36,881 nt of DNA from Hyphomicrobiales bacterium. GTDB lineage: Bacteria > Pseudomonadota > Alphaproteobacteria > Rhizobiales > JAKSCL01. Location: positions 1 to 36,881 of the forward strand of contig JAKSCL010000149.1 of NCBI GenBank assembly GCA_022360615.1, read 5' to 3'. Within the stretch, counting starts at the first letter, position 1. The number at the start of each line of letters is the position of its first letter. Of the stretch, positions 1 to 8,616 are shown one piece after another. The notes below the pieces were generated by a model. That model saw nothing but the letters and a program-made list of their open reading frames with translations. It did not search any database and was not told the origin of the DNA. The translations under genes and the position numbers were made by a program.

Positions 1-8
1 CGGAAGAT

Positions 9-770
9 TTGCCTGAGAACAAGCGCATCTTTGTCATTGGCGGCAGCCGGGGCATCGGGAGAGCGATTGCAATCGCGCTCGCCGAAGACGGCTATGATGT
101 GACGATCACGAGCCGCGAGCCCGAGCGAGAAGCGCGCCAAGTCGTTGAAGAGATGCGGCTAAGCAAACCTGACGGAGCGTTCGGGGTCGAATGGCTCGAC
201 GTATCGGACGGCGGCGCCGTCGACCATTTTGCGTCTCAGATTGAAGCGGATGAGGGGCTTTACGGCCTCGTCTACAACGCTGGGCAGTCCTACGATCAGC
301 TTGCGGCGGCCGTCGATATCGCGCGCGCCGTTGAACTCATGCAGGTCAACTTTTTCGGTTTCATGCGGCTGGCCGGCGCGGCGTTGCGGCCGCTTGTGCG
401 CGCGAAAACCGGGCGTCTGGTCTCGATCGGCTCGGTCACATCGCTCTATGGCACGTCCGGCAATTCGACCTATGCGGCGACAAAGGGCGCCATGCTCGGC
501 TATGTGCGTTCGCTCGCCGTTGAAGTCGCGCGCAAAGGCGTGACCGTGAACTACATCGCGCCGGGCTTTGTGAACACGAAACTGCTTGAGCCCTATCAGG
601 CCTATATGGACATCCTTGAAAGCCAGATTCCGTCCGGGCGCATTGCCGAGCCGGAAGAGGTTGCGAATCTGGTGCGCTTTGTGGTTTCTCCCGGCTCACG
701 CTACATGACGGGATCGATCCTCACCGTCGACGGCGGTCTCTCGGCGAACCTTATCTCAAGGCGCCGCTGA
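9..770 (+). CDS. SDR-family oxidoreductase, 3-oxoacyl-ACP reductase (FabG)-like; true start may lie upstream of the window
   Basis: N-terminal GGSRGIG nucleotide-binding motif, S..YAATKGA active site (SIGSVTSLYGTSGNSTYAATKGA), C-terminal TGSILTVDGGL. The frame stays open to the window edge (E-D-L-P-E-N-K). Confidence 0.88.
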   Translation: MPENKRIFVIGGSRGIGRAIAIALAEDGYDVTITSREPEREARQVVEEMRLSKPDGAFGVEWLDVSDGGAVDHFASQIEADEGLYGLVYNAGQSYDQLAAAVDIARAVELMQVNFFGFMRLAGAALRPLVRAKTGRLVSIGSVTSLYGTSGNSTYAATKGAMLGYVRSLAVEVARKGVTVNYIAPGFVNTKLLEPYQAYMDILESQIPSGRIAEPEEVANLVRFVVSPGSRYMTGSILTVDGGLSANLISRRR

Positions 771-801
771 TCATTCAAAACCGAAAACAAAAAGGCATTT
801 C

Positions 802-1827
802 ATGCGCGCGCTTCAGCTTGTCAGCGACAAACAGCTCGAAATCGTTGACATGGCCGATCCCGAACCGCCGGGTGAGGGCGAAGTCCAGGTGGCGATCAAG
901 GCGCTTGCGCTCAACCATATCGATGTCTGGGGCTGGCGCGGCATGGCCTTTGCCAAGCGAAAGCTGCCGATTGTGGTGGGCGCGGAAGCCGCCGGCGAGG
1001 TTGTGGCCGTGGGGCCGGGCGTCAAGGCGCTAAAGGTTGGCGATCATGTGGCCCTTTACGGGGCCGAGACCTGCGGGGAATGCCCGGCCTGCAAAGAGGG
1101 CCGCGACAATCTCTGCGAGAATGTGGGCGGTATCCACGGCTTTCATCTCGACGGTTTTGCGCGCGAGCGCGTGAACATGAAGGAGCGCCTGTGCGTCCGT
1201 GTGCCCGATGGCGTCGATATCAAGGACGCCGCCTGCGCGCCGATCACCTTCGGCACGGTCGAGCACATGCTCTTCGACAATGCGCAGTTGAAGCCGGGCG
1301 AGACCGTCCTCATCCAAGCGGGCGGCAGCGGCATCGGCACGGCGGCGATCCGCCTGTCGAAGGCGCTCGGCGTCCATGTCATCACCACGGTCGGGAGCGA
1401 GGAGAAGGCGGAAAAAGCCGCAGCGCTCGGCGCCGATGATGTGATCAATTACCGCGAGGAGCGCTTCGAGGGGCGGGTGCGCAAGCTCACCAAGAAAAAG
1501 GGCGTCGATGTCGTCTTCGAGCACACCGGCGTCGACACATGGCAGGGCAGTCTTTTGTGCATGAAGCCCGGCGGGCGGCTTGTCACCTGCGGGTCGACGA
1601 CCGGCATCATGGCCGAGATGAACCTCATGCAGCTCTTCCAGCGCCAATACCGCATCTTCGGCAGTTTCGGCTGCCGGATCGAGAACCTCGCGAGCGGCTT
1701 GAAGAAGATGGCCGACGGCGTTGCGCGGCCCGTGATCGACACGGTGATCACCATGGACCAGATCGGCGAGGGCCTCGACCGCCTGGAAAGCCGCCGGGTC
1801 TTCGGCAAGATCGTCATGATGATCTGA
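802..1827 (+). CDS. Zinc-type alcohol dehydrogenase/quinone reductase (MDR) family protein, Adh2XL-like by context
   Basis: GAEAAGEVVAVGPGV, structural-zinc-like cysteines CGECPACKEGRDNLC, Rossmann GGSGIGTAAI; lies between the SDR and an LpxL-type acyltransferase. Confidence 0.88.
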   Translation: MRALQLVSDKQLEIVDMADPEPPGEGEVQVAIKALALNHIDVWGWRGMAFAKRKLPIVVGAEAAGEVVAVGPGVKALKVGDHVALYGAETCGECPACKEGRDNLCENVGGIHGFHLDGFARERVNMKERLCVRVPDGVDIKDAACAPITFGTVEHMLFDNAQLKPGETVLIQAGGSGIGTAAIRLSKALGVHVITTVGSEEKAEKAAALGADDVINYREERFEGRVRKLTKKKGVDVVFEHTGVDTWQGSLLCMKPGGRLVTCGSTTGIMAEMNLMQLFQRQYRIFGSFGCRIENLASGLKKMADGVARPVIDTVITMDQIGEGLDRLESRRVFGKIVMMI

Positions 1828-1848
1828 CGGCGCTCGGGAGGTTCGTCC

Positions 1849-2763
1849 GTGGCGAGAAAGACGCCGCTTCCGCGCTGGCTTCTGAGTGTTGCCGATTGGA
1901 TCTATGCGCAGATCGTTCTGACGCTTTTGCGCGCGATCCGGCTTTTGCCCACCCGCTTTGCCGTCAATGCGGGTGGCGCGCTTGCGCGCACGCTTGGGCC
2001 GGTTTTCCCGGTCAGCCGGGTCGGGCTCGACAATATAAGGAGGGCCTTTCCTGAGAAATCCGAAGCCGAATGCCGCCGGATCCTGAAAGGCGTGTGGGAC
2101 AATCTCGGACGGACCGCCGTTGAGTACGCTTTTCTAGACCGGATTTTCGATTTCGATTTCGAGAACCCCGATGCCGGCCATTTCGACGTCGATGGCATCG
2201 ACCTTTTCCTTGAAATCGCAAACAGCGGCCGGCCCTCGATCATCGTTACGGGGCACACCGGGAATTGGGAACTGCTGCCCGTTTGCGCGGCCACATACGG
2301 GCTTCAGATCACGGTTTTGTTCCGCCCGCCCAACAATGCTTTTCTGGCGGACAAGCTCGATGAGGTGCGTGGCGCGGTGATGGGCGGGCTTGTGCCCTCG
2401 CGCAAAGGCGCGCTTGTCGCGCTCAACGGCGTCATGGAGAAGGGCGGTCATGTGGGGCTCCTCGTCGACCAGCATTTCTCAAGAGGCAAACCGATCACCT
2501 TCTTCGGCCGCACGGCGCGCGCCAACCCCTCTTTCGCGAAGCTTGCGCGCAACCATGAAGCGAATGTCTATGCCGCGCGCTCGATCCGATTGCCCGAGGG
2601 GCGCTTCCGTCTGGAACTGATGGGACCGCTTGAGCTTGAGCGGGATGAAAGCGGGAAAATCGCCATCGAACCCGCCATGCAGACGGTTGCGAACCTGATT
2701 GAGGGCTGGGTGCGCGAATATCCCGAGCAATGGCTTTGGCTGCACCGGCGCTGGCGCGGGTGA
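1849..2763 (+). CDS. LpxL/HtrB-type lysophospholipid/lipid A acyltransferase (possibly LpxXL, long-chain specific)
   Basis: TGHTGNWE (HX4E motif), GLLVDQHFSRGKPITFFGR, C-terminal PEQWLWLHRRW typical of the family. Confidence 0.88.
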   Translation: MARKTPLPRWLLSVADWIYAQIVLTLLRAIRLLPTRFAVNAGGALARTLGPVFPVSRVGLDNIRRAFPEKSEAECRRILKGVWDNLGRTAVEYAFLDRIFDFDFENPDAGHFDVDGIDLFLEIANSGRPSIIVTGHTGNWELLPVCAATYGLQITVLFRPPNNAFLADKLDEVRGAVMGGLVPSRKGALVALNGVMEKGGHVGLLVDQHFSRGKPITFFGRTARANPSFAKLARNHEANVYAARSIRLPEGRFRLELMGPLELERDESGKIAIEPAMQTVANLIEGWVREYPEQWLWLHRRWRG

Positions 2764-2769
2764 GGGGGA

Positions 2770-4266
2770 TCACCCAGCGGTTTGGCCGCGGGCCATGCGG
2801 CTCAGGGCCTTGCGGTCTACCTTGCCGACCCGGTTCGTCGGCAGTTTTTCCACGACGAAGATATCGCGCAAGCGATGCGACGGGCTGAGCGCCGCCGCGA
2901 TTACGTCGTTCGCTTCGTCCAGTTCGATCCGTGAGCCCCCTTCCAACTCGACGAATGCGACCGGAACCTCGCCGAGATCCTCGTCTTCGAGGCCGCAAAC
3001 GCAGGCCGCGCCAACCGATTGATGGCGCAGCAAGGCTTCTTCGATCCGGCCGGGCGAAAGGTTTTCTCCACCGCGAATGATGATCTCCTTCAGACGTCCC
3101 GTCAGGAACAGATAACCGTCCGGATCGAGATAGCCGCAGTCTCCGGTGCGGAACCATTTGTCGCGCTGAAAGGGCGGCTGCCCGGCAAATCCCAAGGCAA
3201 CGCTTTTGCCCCTCATGCTGACCTCGCCGGCCTCGCCACCGGTGACGGGACGGTCGCTGTCGACCGCAAGAATGGCAAGCTCCTGTCCCGGCAGCACCCG
3301 TCCGACCGAACCGAGCTTGCGTGCGCCGGGGCTGTTCGCCGTGTTCGTGCAGGTGGTCTCCGTCTGGCCGTAGGAAACGATCACTTCAACGCCGAAATGC
3401 GCCTCGATGCGCTTTTGCGTCTCCAGCGCCAGCGGGGCCGAGCCGCAGCGGATCATACGCAGCCGCGCGACCGCCTCCGCCGGAATGTCCGCCTGAAGAA
3501 GCCTCTGATACATCGTCGGCACACCGGTGATGACGGTGGGCTGGAACTGTACCATCTGGCTGACAAAGTCTTCAGTTGCGAAGCGGGACAGAAGCGTAAC
3601 GCGCGCGCCTTGCGCCAGAGGTGCCAGCAGCTGGTTGAGGATGCCGTTTGTGTGGCTGAACGGCATGACGTGCAAAAGGTGGTCGTTAGGGCCCAGAGGG
3701 GTGGCATGCGACAGACCGGCGGTATTGAGCGCGATATTGCCGTGGCTGATCCGGACCGCCTTGGGCAGGCCGCTGGATCCCGAGGTGAAAATGATCAGCG
3801 CTTCGTCATCCGGTTCCGCGCGGTACGCGGCGCCGTGCACAGCGCCGGGCGTATCGTTCCCCGTGTCCGCCCGGATTTCCAGGGTCAGCCCGGCGTCCCG
3901 CGCGATATCCCGGCCACGACCCGCATGGGTCATATCAACTATAAGATGACAGAAATCGGCGGCCGCCAGCTTGGATGCGGCTTCGGGCGCGGCCTCGCGG
4001 CGGCTTAGTACGGTGATCGGCAGTCCAGCCGCGATCCCAGCCAGAACATCGATCGCCAAACCCGCGCTGCGGTCCTGAAGCAGTGCGATCCGGTCCCCCG
4101 GCTTCAGCCCGGATGCGGCCATCTGTTCCGCGCGGGCGAGCACCGCGCGATGAAGCGCTGCGTAGCTGAGGACTTCGCCATCGGCGGAAAGGGCGGTTCT
4201 CGATGCTTGTTCCGGCGTTTCGGCCCGCGCGCGAAAGGCATCGGCAAACAGTCCATGGACAGTCAT
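2770..4266 (-). CDS. AMP-dependent acyl-CoA synthetase/ligase
   Basis: IIFTSGSSGLPKAV, YGQTET, FRTGDCGYLDPDGYLFLTGRLKEIIIRGGENLSP, C-terminal LPTNRVGKVDRKAL. Start taken at MTVHGLF; the longer ORF upstream overlaps the previous gene. Confidence 0.9.
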   Translation of the reverse strand: MTVHGLFADAFRARAETPEQASRTALSADGEVLSYAALHRAVLARAEQMAASGLKPGDRIALLQDRSAGLAIDVLAGIAAGLPITVLSRREAAPEAASKLAAADFCHLIVDMTHAGRGRDIARDAGLTLEIRADTGNDTPGAVHGAAYRAEPDDEALIIFTSGSSGLPKAVRISHGNIALNTAGLSHATPLGPNDHLLHVMPFSHTNGILNQLLAPLAQGARVTLLSRFATEDFVSQMVQFQPTVITGVPTMYQRLLQADIPAEAVARLRMIRCGSAPLALETQKRIEAHFGVEVIVSYGQTETTCTNTANSPGARKLGSVGRVLPGQELAILAVDSDRPVTGGEAGEVSMRGKSVALGFAGQPPFQRDKWFRTGDCGYLDPDGYLFLTGRLKEIIIRGGENLSPGRIEEALLRHQSVGAACVCGLEDEDLGEVPVAFVELEGGSRIELDEANDVIAAALSPSHRLRDIFVVEKLPTNRVGKVDRKALSRMARGQTAG

Positions 4267-5012
4267 GCAACAGCTTCCGGAAGGGTAATAGCCGCGTCCC
4301 GCTCGAACCGGCCGTCCGGATCGAGCGAACGCAGGGCCGAGAGCTCCGCTTCTGTCGGCGGCGGCGTCGGCACGGCCCCGCTGGCGTCGAAGGTGAAACC
4401 GGTGGCTTTCTGTATCTCGGCAATCGTCACCGCCGGGTTGTGGCTTTGGAGCGCGAGACGCCCATCGCGTTTGTCGAAGACGGCCATCGGCGTCACGACA
4501 TTCTGGAGATTCCCTTTCGCCGTCTGAAAGAACAGCTCGTTCACAAGGGTGCGGGGCGAGTGCTCCGTCCGCCAGGTCGCGGCGCGGCGCAGGGTCGGCA
4601 TCATCACAGCCGAACCGCCGCCGCCCGGCAGCCGCACCTTGGGCGCATGCCAGTCGCCAATCACCGAATTGTTGGTGGCTCCGGTGGCATCGATCTGCGA
4701 CGCGCCAAGAAAACACAAATCCATGCCGCCGCGCGTGCAAAGGTCATAAAAATCCTCATTCGCAAAGACGGCCGCCGATCCATGCATGAGGGCGGGATCA
4801 CCGCTCGACAAAGGGATGGCCCCCGCCGGTTCGGCGTCGACGCCGCCCGCGACATTGAGCCAGGTAAAATCGAAATCATAAGCCCGCTTGGCCAGCAGGC
4901 AGGCCAGCATCGGCAATGTCGAATTGACGCCGGAGAACGTCACTTCATCCGGGCGGATGAGGCGGGCGAGATTGATGACGACATGGGAAAAGGGGGTAAA
5001 GCTGGCGGACAT
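4263..5012 (-). CDS. Class-I CoA-transferase-like beta subunit (GctB/IpdB superfamily)
   Basis: GASQIDATGATNNSVIGD, KVRLPGGGGSA motifs of glutaconate CoA-transferase-type beta subunits. Start at MSASFTPFS; stop overlaps the ligase start by 4 bp. Confidence 0.87.
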   Translation of the reverse strand: MSASFTPFSHVVINLARLIRPDEVTFSGVNSTLPMLACLLAKRAYDFDFTWLNVAGGVDAEPAGAIPLSSGDPALMHGSAAVFANEDFYDLCTRGGMDLCFLGASQIDATGATNNSVIGDWHAPKVRLPGGGGSAVMMPTLRRAATWRTEHSPRTLVNELFFQTAKGNLQNVVTPMAVFDKRDGRLALQSHNPAVTIAEIQKATGFTFDASGAVPTPPPTEAELSALRSLDPDGRFERDAAITLPEAVA

Positions 5013-5023
5013 GGCCGGGTTCC

Positions 5024-5836
5024 CTAACCCTGGGCTTCCGGCGCGCGGGACATATGCCGTTCGATCCCGGCTCCGGGCTCGTCCACATAATCCTGCACTT
5101 CGGCATAGTTTACCGGGTATTCGGGCTCCAGCGAGCCGGGCCAGGCGCCTTGCCGCACCTCGCACGCCGCTTTCACCATGAAGCCCGGCACCAGTGTCAG
5201 TTCGGGTTGTTCGCGGAACCGGTCCGTCTCCACCAGCTTTTCGCCGGTCACGAACAGCGTTTTGGCGGCGCGGGTCATCACCCGGTCCCAGTGCGGCGAT
5301 CCGTAAACCCGTGCATTCCCCGCCGCGTCGATCTCATGGGCATGGATCACCGCGAAATCGGGGCGTATGGCCGGGATCAGATAGGTTTCTTCATTGCTGC
5401 CATAAGGATCGGCCATTTTCTTCCAGCCGTTGATTTTGGCAATCTGGCTGCCGTGAACGCCGCCGACCGGCTGGAAGGGGACGCCTGCGCTTCCGGCCCG
5501 CAAACCGGCGACAAGCGTCATGCAGGCATGCTCCTCAAGCTCGACCCGGCCGCTTTCGACAGCTTTCCGGTAAGCGCCCGCCAGACCGAAATTTCCCTCC
5601 ATCGCAACAATGCCAGCGCGCACGCGCCGCACCGCACCGGCGCGGCAAAGGATGTCGATATCGTATCCTGGGGAAGCCTTGATGATCTCAAGATCGCGCT
5701 TGTCCTGGCGGATCAACTCCCGGCAAAAGGCGAATGGGCCGCGATGCAGGAAGCTGCCGCCGAGCCCGATGGAGGCGCCGTCCGGGATCTGCGCGACCAT
5801 CTCAGCAAGGCTGATAAGTTTGGATTTCGCGCTCAT
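5024..5836 (-). CDS. Class-I CoA-transferase-like alpha subunit (GctA/IpdA superfamily)
   Basis: IPDGASIGLGGSFLHRGPFAFCRELIRQ N-terminus, PDFAVIHAHEIDAAGNARVYGSPHWD; directly upstream of the beta subunit. Confidence 0.87.
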   Translation of the reverse strand: MSAKSKLISLAEMVAQIPDGASIGLGGSFLHRGPFAFCRELIRQDKRDLEIIKASPGYDIDILCRAGAVRRVRAGIVAMEGNFGLAGAYRKAVESGRVELEEHACMTLVAGLRAGSAGVPFQPVGGVHGSQIAKINGWKKMADPYGSNEETYLIPAIRPDFAVIHAHEIDAAGNARVYGSPHWDRVMTRAAKTLFVTGEKLVETDRFREQPELTLVPGFMVKAACEVRQGAWPGSLEPEYPVNYAEVQDYVDEPGAGIERHMSRAPEAQG

Positions 5837-6600
5837 GCCGTCTCCCTTTTTTGGTTTGCGGCATCGGCGCGCATGCCTGATTGCGCGGCTGCATAGGCGG
5901 CGATTCTATCGCGAAGGCCTGGGCGGCTTGCCGAGCGCACCAGCGCCTCGATATCGGCGGCCCCGTCCGCCCGCACCGCCGTCACCCCAAGGTTCGCCGC
6001 CACATGAGGCTCAAGCTTCGCGACCGATTCCGTCCAATCCGCGCTGAATGACGTGAGGCCCCCTTCAGCGGCAACCGCATCCACGAGGCCGCAATCAAGG
6101 GCCGTTGCAGCCGGAATGGGCCGCCCGGCGGCAAGCAGGCGCTCAGCCGGACCCGGCCCGATCCGCAGGCCGAGCCGGTTGGTGCCAAGGAAAACCCCGA
6201 ATCCGAGGCCGGGAAACGCCATTTTGCCGCCTTGCGTCAAAACGCGGGTCTGGCAGGCGACAAGAATATCGGCGCCCGCGCCAAACGCCGCCTTTTGCGC
6301 AAGCCCCAACGTGCGGCAGGGCAGCGACCACAGGCGCTGCAACATCAGTTCGATCCGCAACAGCAAGTGCAGCATATCGCCGTCGCTTTTGCGGTCCAAA
6401 TCCGTCAGGTCGAGGCCCGCGCAAAAGACGGGGCCTGCTCCAGCCACGATCAGGCCGCGGGGCCTGGCCTGCTCCACCTCGCCGAGGGCATCCATCATCG
6501 CTTCGACCAAAACGGGCGAGAGCGCATTACGGGTGTCTGGGCGGTTCAAGGTCAGCCGCATCGCGGCGCCTTCCCGGATCAGGAGCACCGCATCGCTCAT
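5833..6600 (-). CDS. Enoyl-CoA hydratase/isomerase (crotonase) family protein
   Basis: LTLNRPDTRNALS, GAGPVFCAGLDL, AAFGAGADILVACQTRVLT. ATG overlaps the upstream stop by 4 bp. Confidence 0.88.
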   Translation of the reverse strand: MSDAVLLIREGAAMRLTLNRPDTRNALSPVLVEAMMDALGEVEQARPRGLIVAGAGPVFCAGLDLTDLDRKSDGDMLHLLLRIELMLQRLWSLPCRTLGLAQKAAFGAGADILVACQTRVLTQGGKMAFPGLGFGVFLGTNRLGLRIGPGPAERLLAAGRPIPAATALDCGLVDAVAAEGGLTSFSADWTESVAKLEPHVAANLGVTAVRADGAADIEALVRSASRPGLRDRIAAYAAAQSGMRADAANQKRETA

Positions 6601-7763
6601 GACGCATCGAGCTCCGCGAGGATTTCACTGCGATCCGCGTCAAGGCCAGGAGGGCCGCGCCTGATCGTGAAATCCTGCCCGGTCATGGCGACCGGTACGC
6701 CGAAGGTCCGGATGCCGGCACCGGAAGGCAATTGCGCCGGCTCGATCCATCCCATCGCCTCGACCTGGGGATCGTCCAGGACTTGCGCGTAATCGTTGAT
6801 CGGCGCACAGGGCACGCCGCCTTTAGCGAAGCGGTCGAGCCACACGGCGGCCGTCGCACCGGCAAAGCGCTCTTCGAGCAAGGGTTTGAGTTCCACCTGG
6901 TTTTTCGCCCTGTCCGCCGTCGTGACGAAGCGGGGGTCATCCCGCAGCGCCTCCAGGCCCGTGATCGCGCAAACGGTCGACCAGAGCCTGTCATTCCCGG
7001 CGGCGATGACGAAGTAGTCGTCGCTCGCGCGGTAGGCTTCATAGGGGGAATTGCGGGGATGCGCGGCGCCCAGCTTGCGCGGAGCGGCACCGTTGCCGAA
7101 ATACTCGCTGGTTTGAAGTGCGGCAATGCCGAGCGAGCAGCCCAGCATCGAAGCGTCGATATGACAGCCGGTTCCGCTTTCGCGCGCCACCATCAAAGCG
7201 GCAAGGATATTGTAAGCGCCATAAAGGCCGGTTGCGAAATCGGAAACCGGGACACCGCATTTCACCGGTTCCGCGCCCTCATGTCCGGTGACGCTCATGA
7301 TCCCGGAGAGGGCTTGCATCGTGACGTCGAAAGCGCCTTGCCGCGCCCGGGGGCCGGTCTGCCCGAAGGCGGAAATCGAGCAGTAAACGATAGCGGGATT
7401 CCAGGAGCGCGCCGCCGCATAGTCGATCTCAAGCCGTTCCATGACACCGGGCCTTGCATTTTCCACGACGGCATCTGCGGCAGTAATCAATTTCTTTGCG
7501 ATAGCCCAATCGGCTTTGTCCTTCAGGTCCAGCGCGATCGAGCGCTTGTTGCGGTTCAAGGACGCGAAGTTTTCGCTGTATCCGTCATTGAGCGGCGGCC
7601 AGGTCCGCATGGCGTCACCATTCGGCGGCTCGATCTTGATAACGTCGGCTCCCATATCGGCCAGCAGCATGCCGCAAAACGGCCCCGCCGCGATTTGACA
7701 GATTTCGATGACGCGCACACCGCTTAGAGGCAGTTTGCCGGTCCCGTTTTCCGGCTGGTTCAT
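6597..7763 (-). CDS. CaiB/BaiF (family III) CoA-transferase
   Basis: LPLSGVRVIEICQIAAGPFCGMLLADMGADVIKIEPPNGDAMR, SLNRNKRSIALDLK, DAVVENARPGVMERLEIDY. Start placed at MNQPENG; the ORF-track extension upstream shows no coding character. Confidence 0.92.
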   Translation of the reverse strand: MNQPENGTGKLPLSGVRVIEICQIAAGPFCGMLLADMGADVIKIEPPNGDAMRTWPPLNDGYSENFASLNRNKRSIALDLKDKADWAIAKKLITAADAVVENARPGVMERLEIDYAAARSWNPAIVYCSISAFGQTGPRARQGAFDVTMQALSGIMSVTGHEGAEPVKCGVPVSDFATGLYGAYNILAALMVARESGTGCHIDASMLGCSLGIAALQTSEYFGNGAAPRKLGAAHPRNSPYEAYRASDDYFVIAAGNDRLWSTVCAITGLEALRDDPRFVTTADRAKNQVELKPLLEERFAGATAAVWLDRFAKGGVPCAPINDYAQVLDDPQVEAMGWIEPAQLPSGAGIRTFGVPVAMTGQDFTIRRGPPGLDADRSEILAELDAS

Positions 7764-8164
7764 GGGCGTTTCCTTCTCTCCGATCTCCCGGCCGGCTGCC
7801 AATCGAGCCGGTTTGGCGGCTCTTGTGGAACCAGGCCGGATTTGATTGCAACTTTTTTTCTTCAACCGGCTCTTGAGCGCATAGAGGTGTTCACGCTTTT
7901 TGTTGGGTGCCCTCGGGACTGGCTGCGTTTGCAGTTGCCCACGAGGTCTGGCTTTCCAGGGTCCTAGCACACGCACGAACGGCGCTATGCGGGGAAACGG
8001 CATCAGCCATGACGGATTGTTCCAGCGGTCCGGCTTCTCCCGGAGGCCTTCAAGTGCGCGATTCCCGCAGAGTTGCCCCCTTGTCTTTATTTTTGCGGCC
8101 CCGTAAACCATATCCGGGCGAAAGGTCTTTATCGGACTTCCGATTTTTCCTAGATTGACTTTAC

Positions 8165-8182
8165 GTTCACGATTCCGTGAAC
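8165..8182. promoter_or_regulatory. Perfect 7-bp inverted repeat GTTCACG-attc-CGTGAAC upstream of tRNA-Cys
   Basis: Read directly; 19 bp before the tRNA 5' end. The function (operator or hairpin) is unknown. Confidence 0.4.
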
Positions 8183-8201
8183 AGCGCGATTGCGCATTTT
8201 C

Positions 8202-8275
8202 GGCCACGTGGCGGAGTGGTGACGCAGCGGACTGCAAATCCGTATACCCCGGTTCGATTCCGGGCGTGGCCTCCA
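8202..8275 (+). tRNA. tRNA-Cys (anticodon GCA)
   Basis: Acceptor arms ggccacg/cgtggcc, anticodon loop ctGCAaa, T-loop ggttcgattcc, encoded CCA. Confidence 0.93.
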
Positions 8276-8336
8276 GCATTCAAGCGCGATGAAACCCTTG
8301 GCAGCCGGTAGGCTGTCTGCTATATCGGCCAACTCT

Positions 8337-8412
8337 TCCCCGGTAGCTCAGTTGGTAGAGCAAGCGGCTGTTAACCGCTGGGTCGCTGGTTCGAGTCCGG
8401 CCCGGGGAGCCA
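8337..8412 (+). tRNA. tRNA-Asn (anticodon GTT)
   Basis: Acceptor arms tccccgg/ccgggga, D-arm agctcagttggtagagc, anticodon loop ctGTTaa, T-loop ggttcgagtcc, encoded CCA. Confidence 0.95.
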
Positions 8413-8616
8413 ACTTTCCTAGAATCATTGCAGTGTTGCTCCGGCATTTGCGTCCTGCTTGCCTGTCGAAGGCAAGGGCGCGGCCGCTGCACTATTGTCC
8501 AAGGTCAAGGCGCTTCGTCGCGTTTCGGCTTATGGATGCCGTTGTCTTGCGGGGATTGGAGGGCGAGCGCTTGGAGGATGGCCGCGTGCTGCGCGTGCGA
8601 TCACGAAGGTGGGTTC

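Noticed and set aside
1030-1647. Long minus-strand ORF (205 aa) antisense to the dehydrogenase gene, and many similar antisense ORFs in the track
   Set aside because: They overlay strongly supported genes and have the Arg/His/Asp-rich composition typical of spurious frames in GC-rich DNA.
3019-4008. Plus-strand 329-aa ORF opposite the acyl-CoA ligase
   Set aside because: The minus-strand frame has clear AMP-binding motifs; this frame is its shadow.
6732-7727. Plus-strand 331-aa ORF opposite the CaiB gene
   Set aside because: Shadow ORF; the CaiB family motifs are unmistakable on the minus strand.
7764-8154. N-terminal extension of the CaiB ORF as coding sequence
   Set aside because: The translated extension lacks family similarity and runs into the tRNA-Cys region; the natural start is MNQPENG at 7763.
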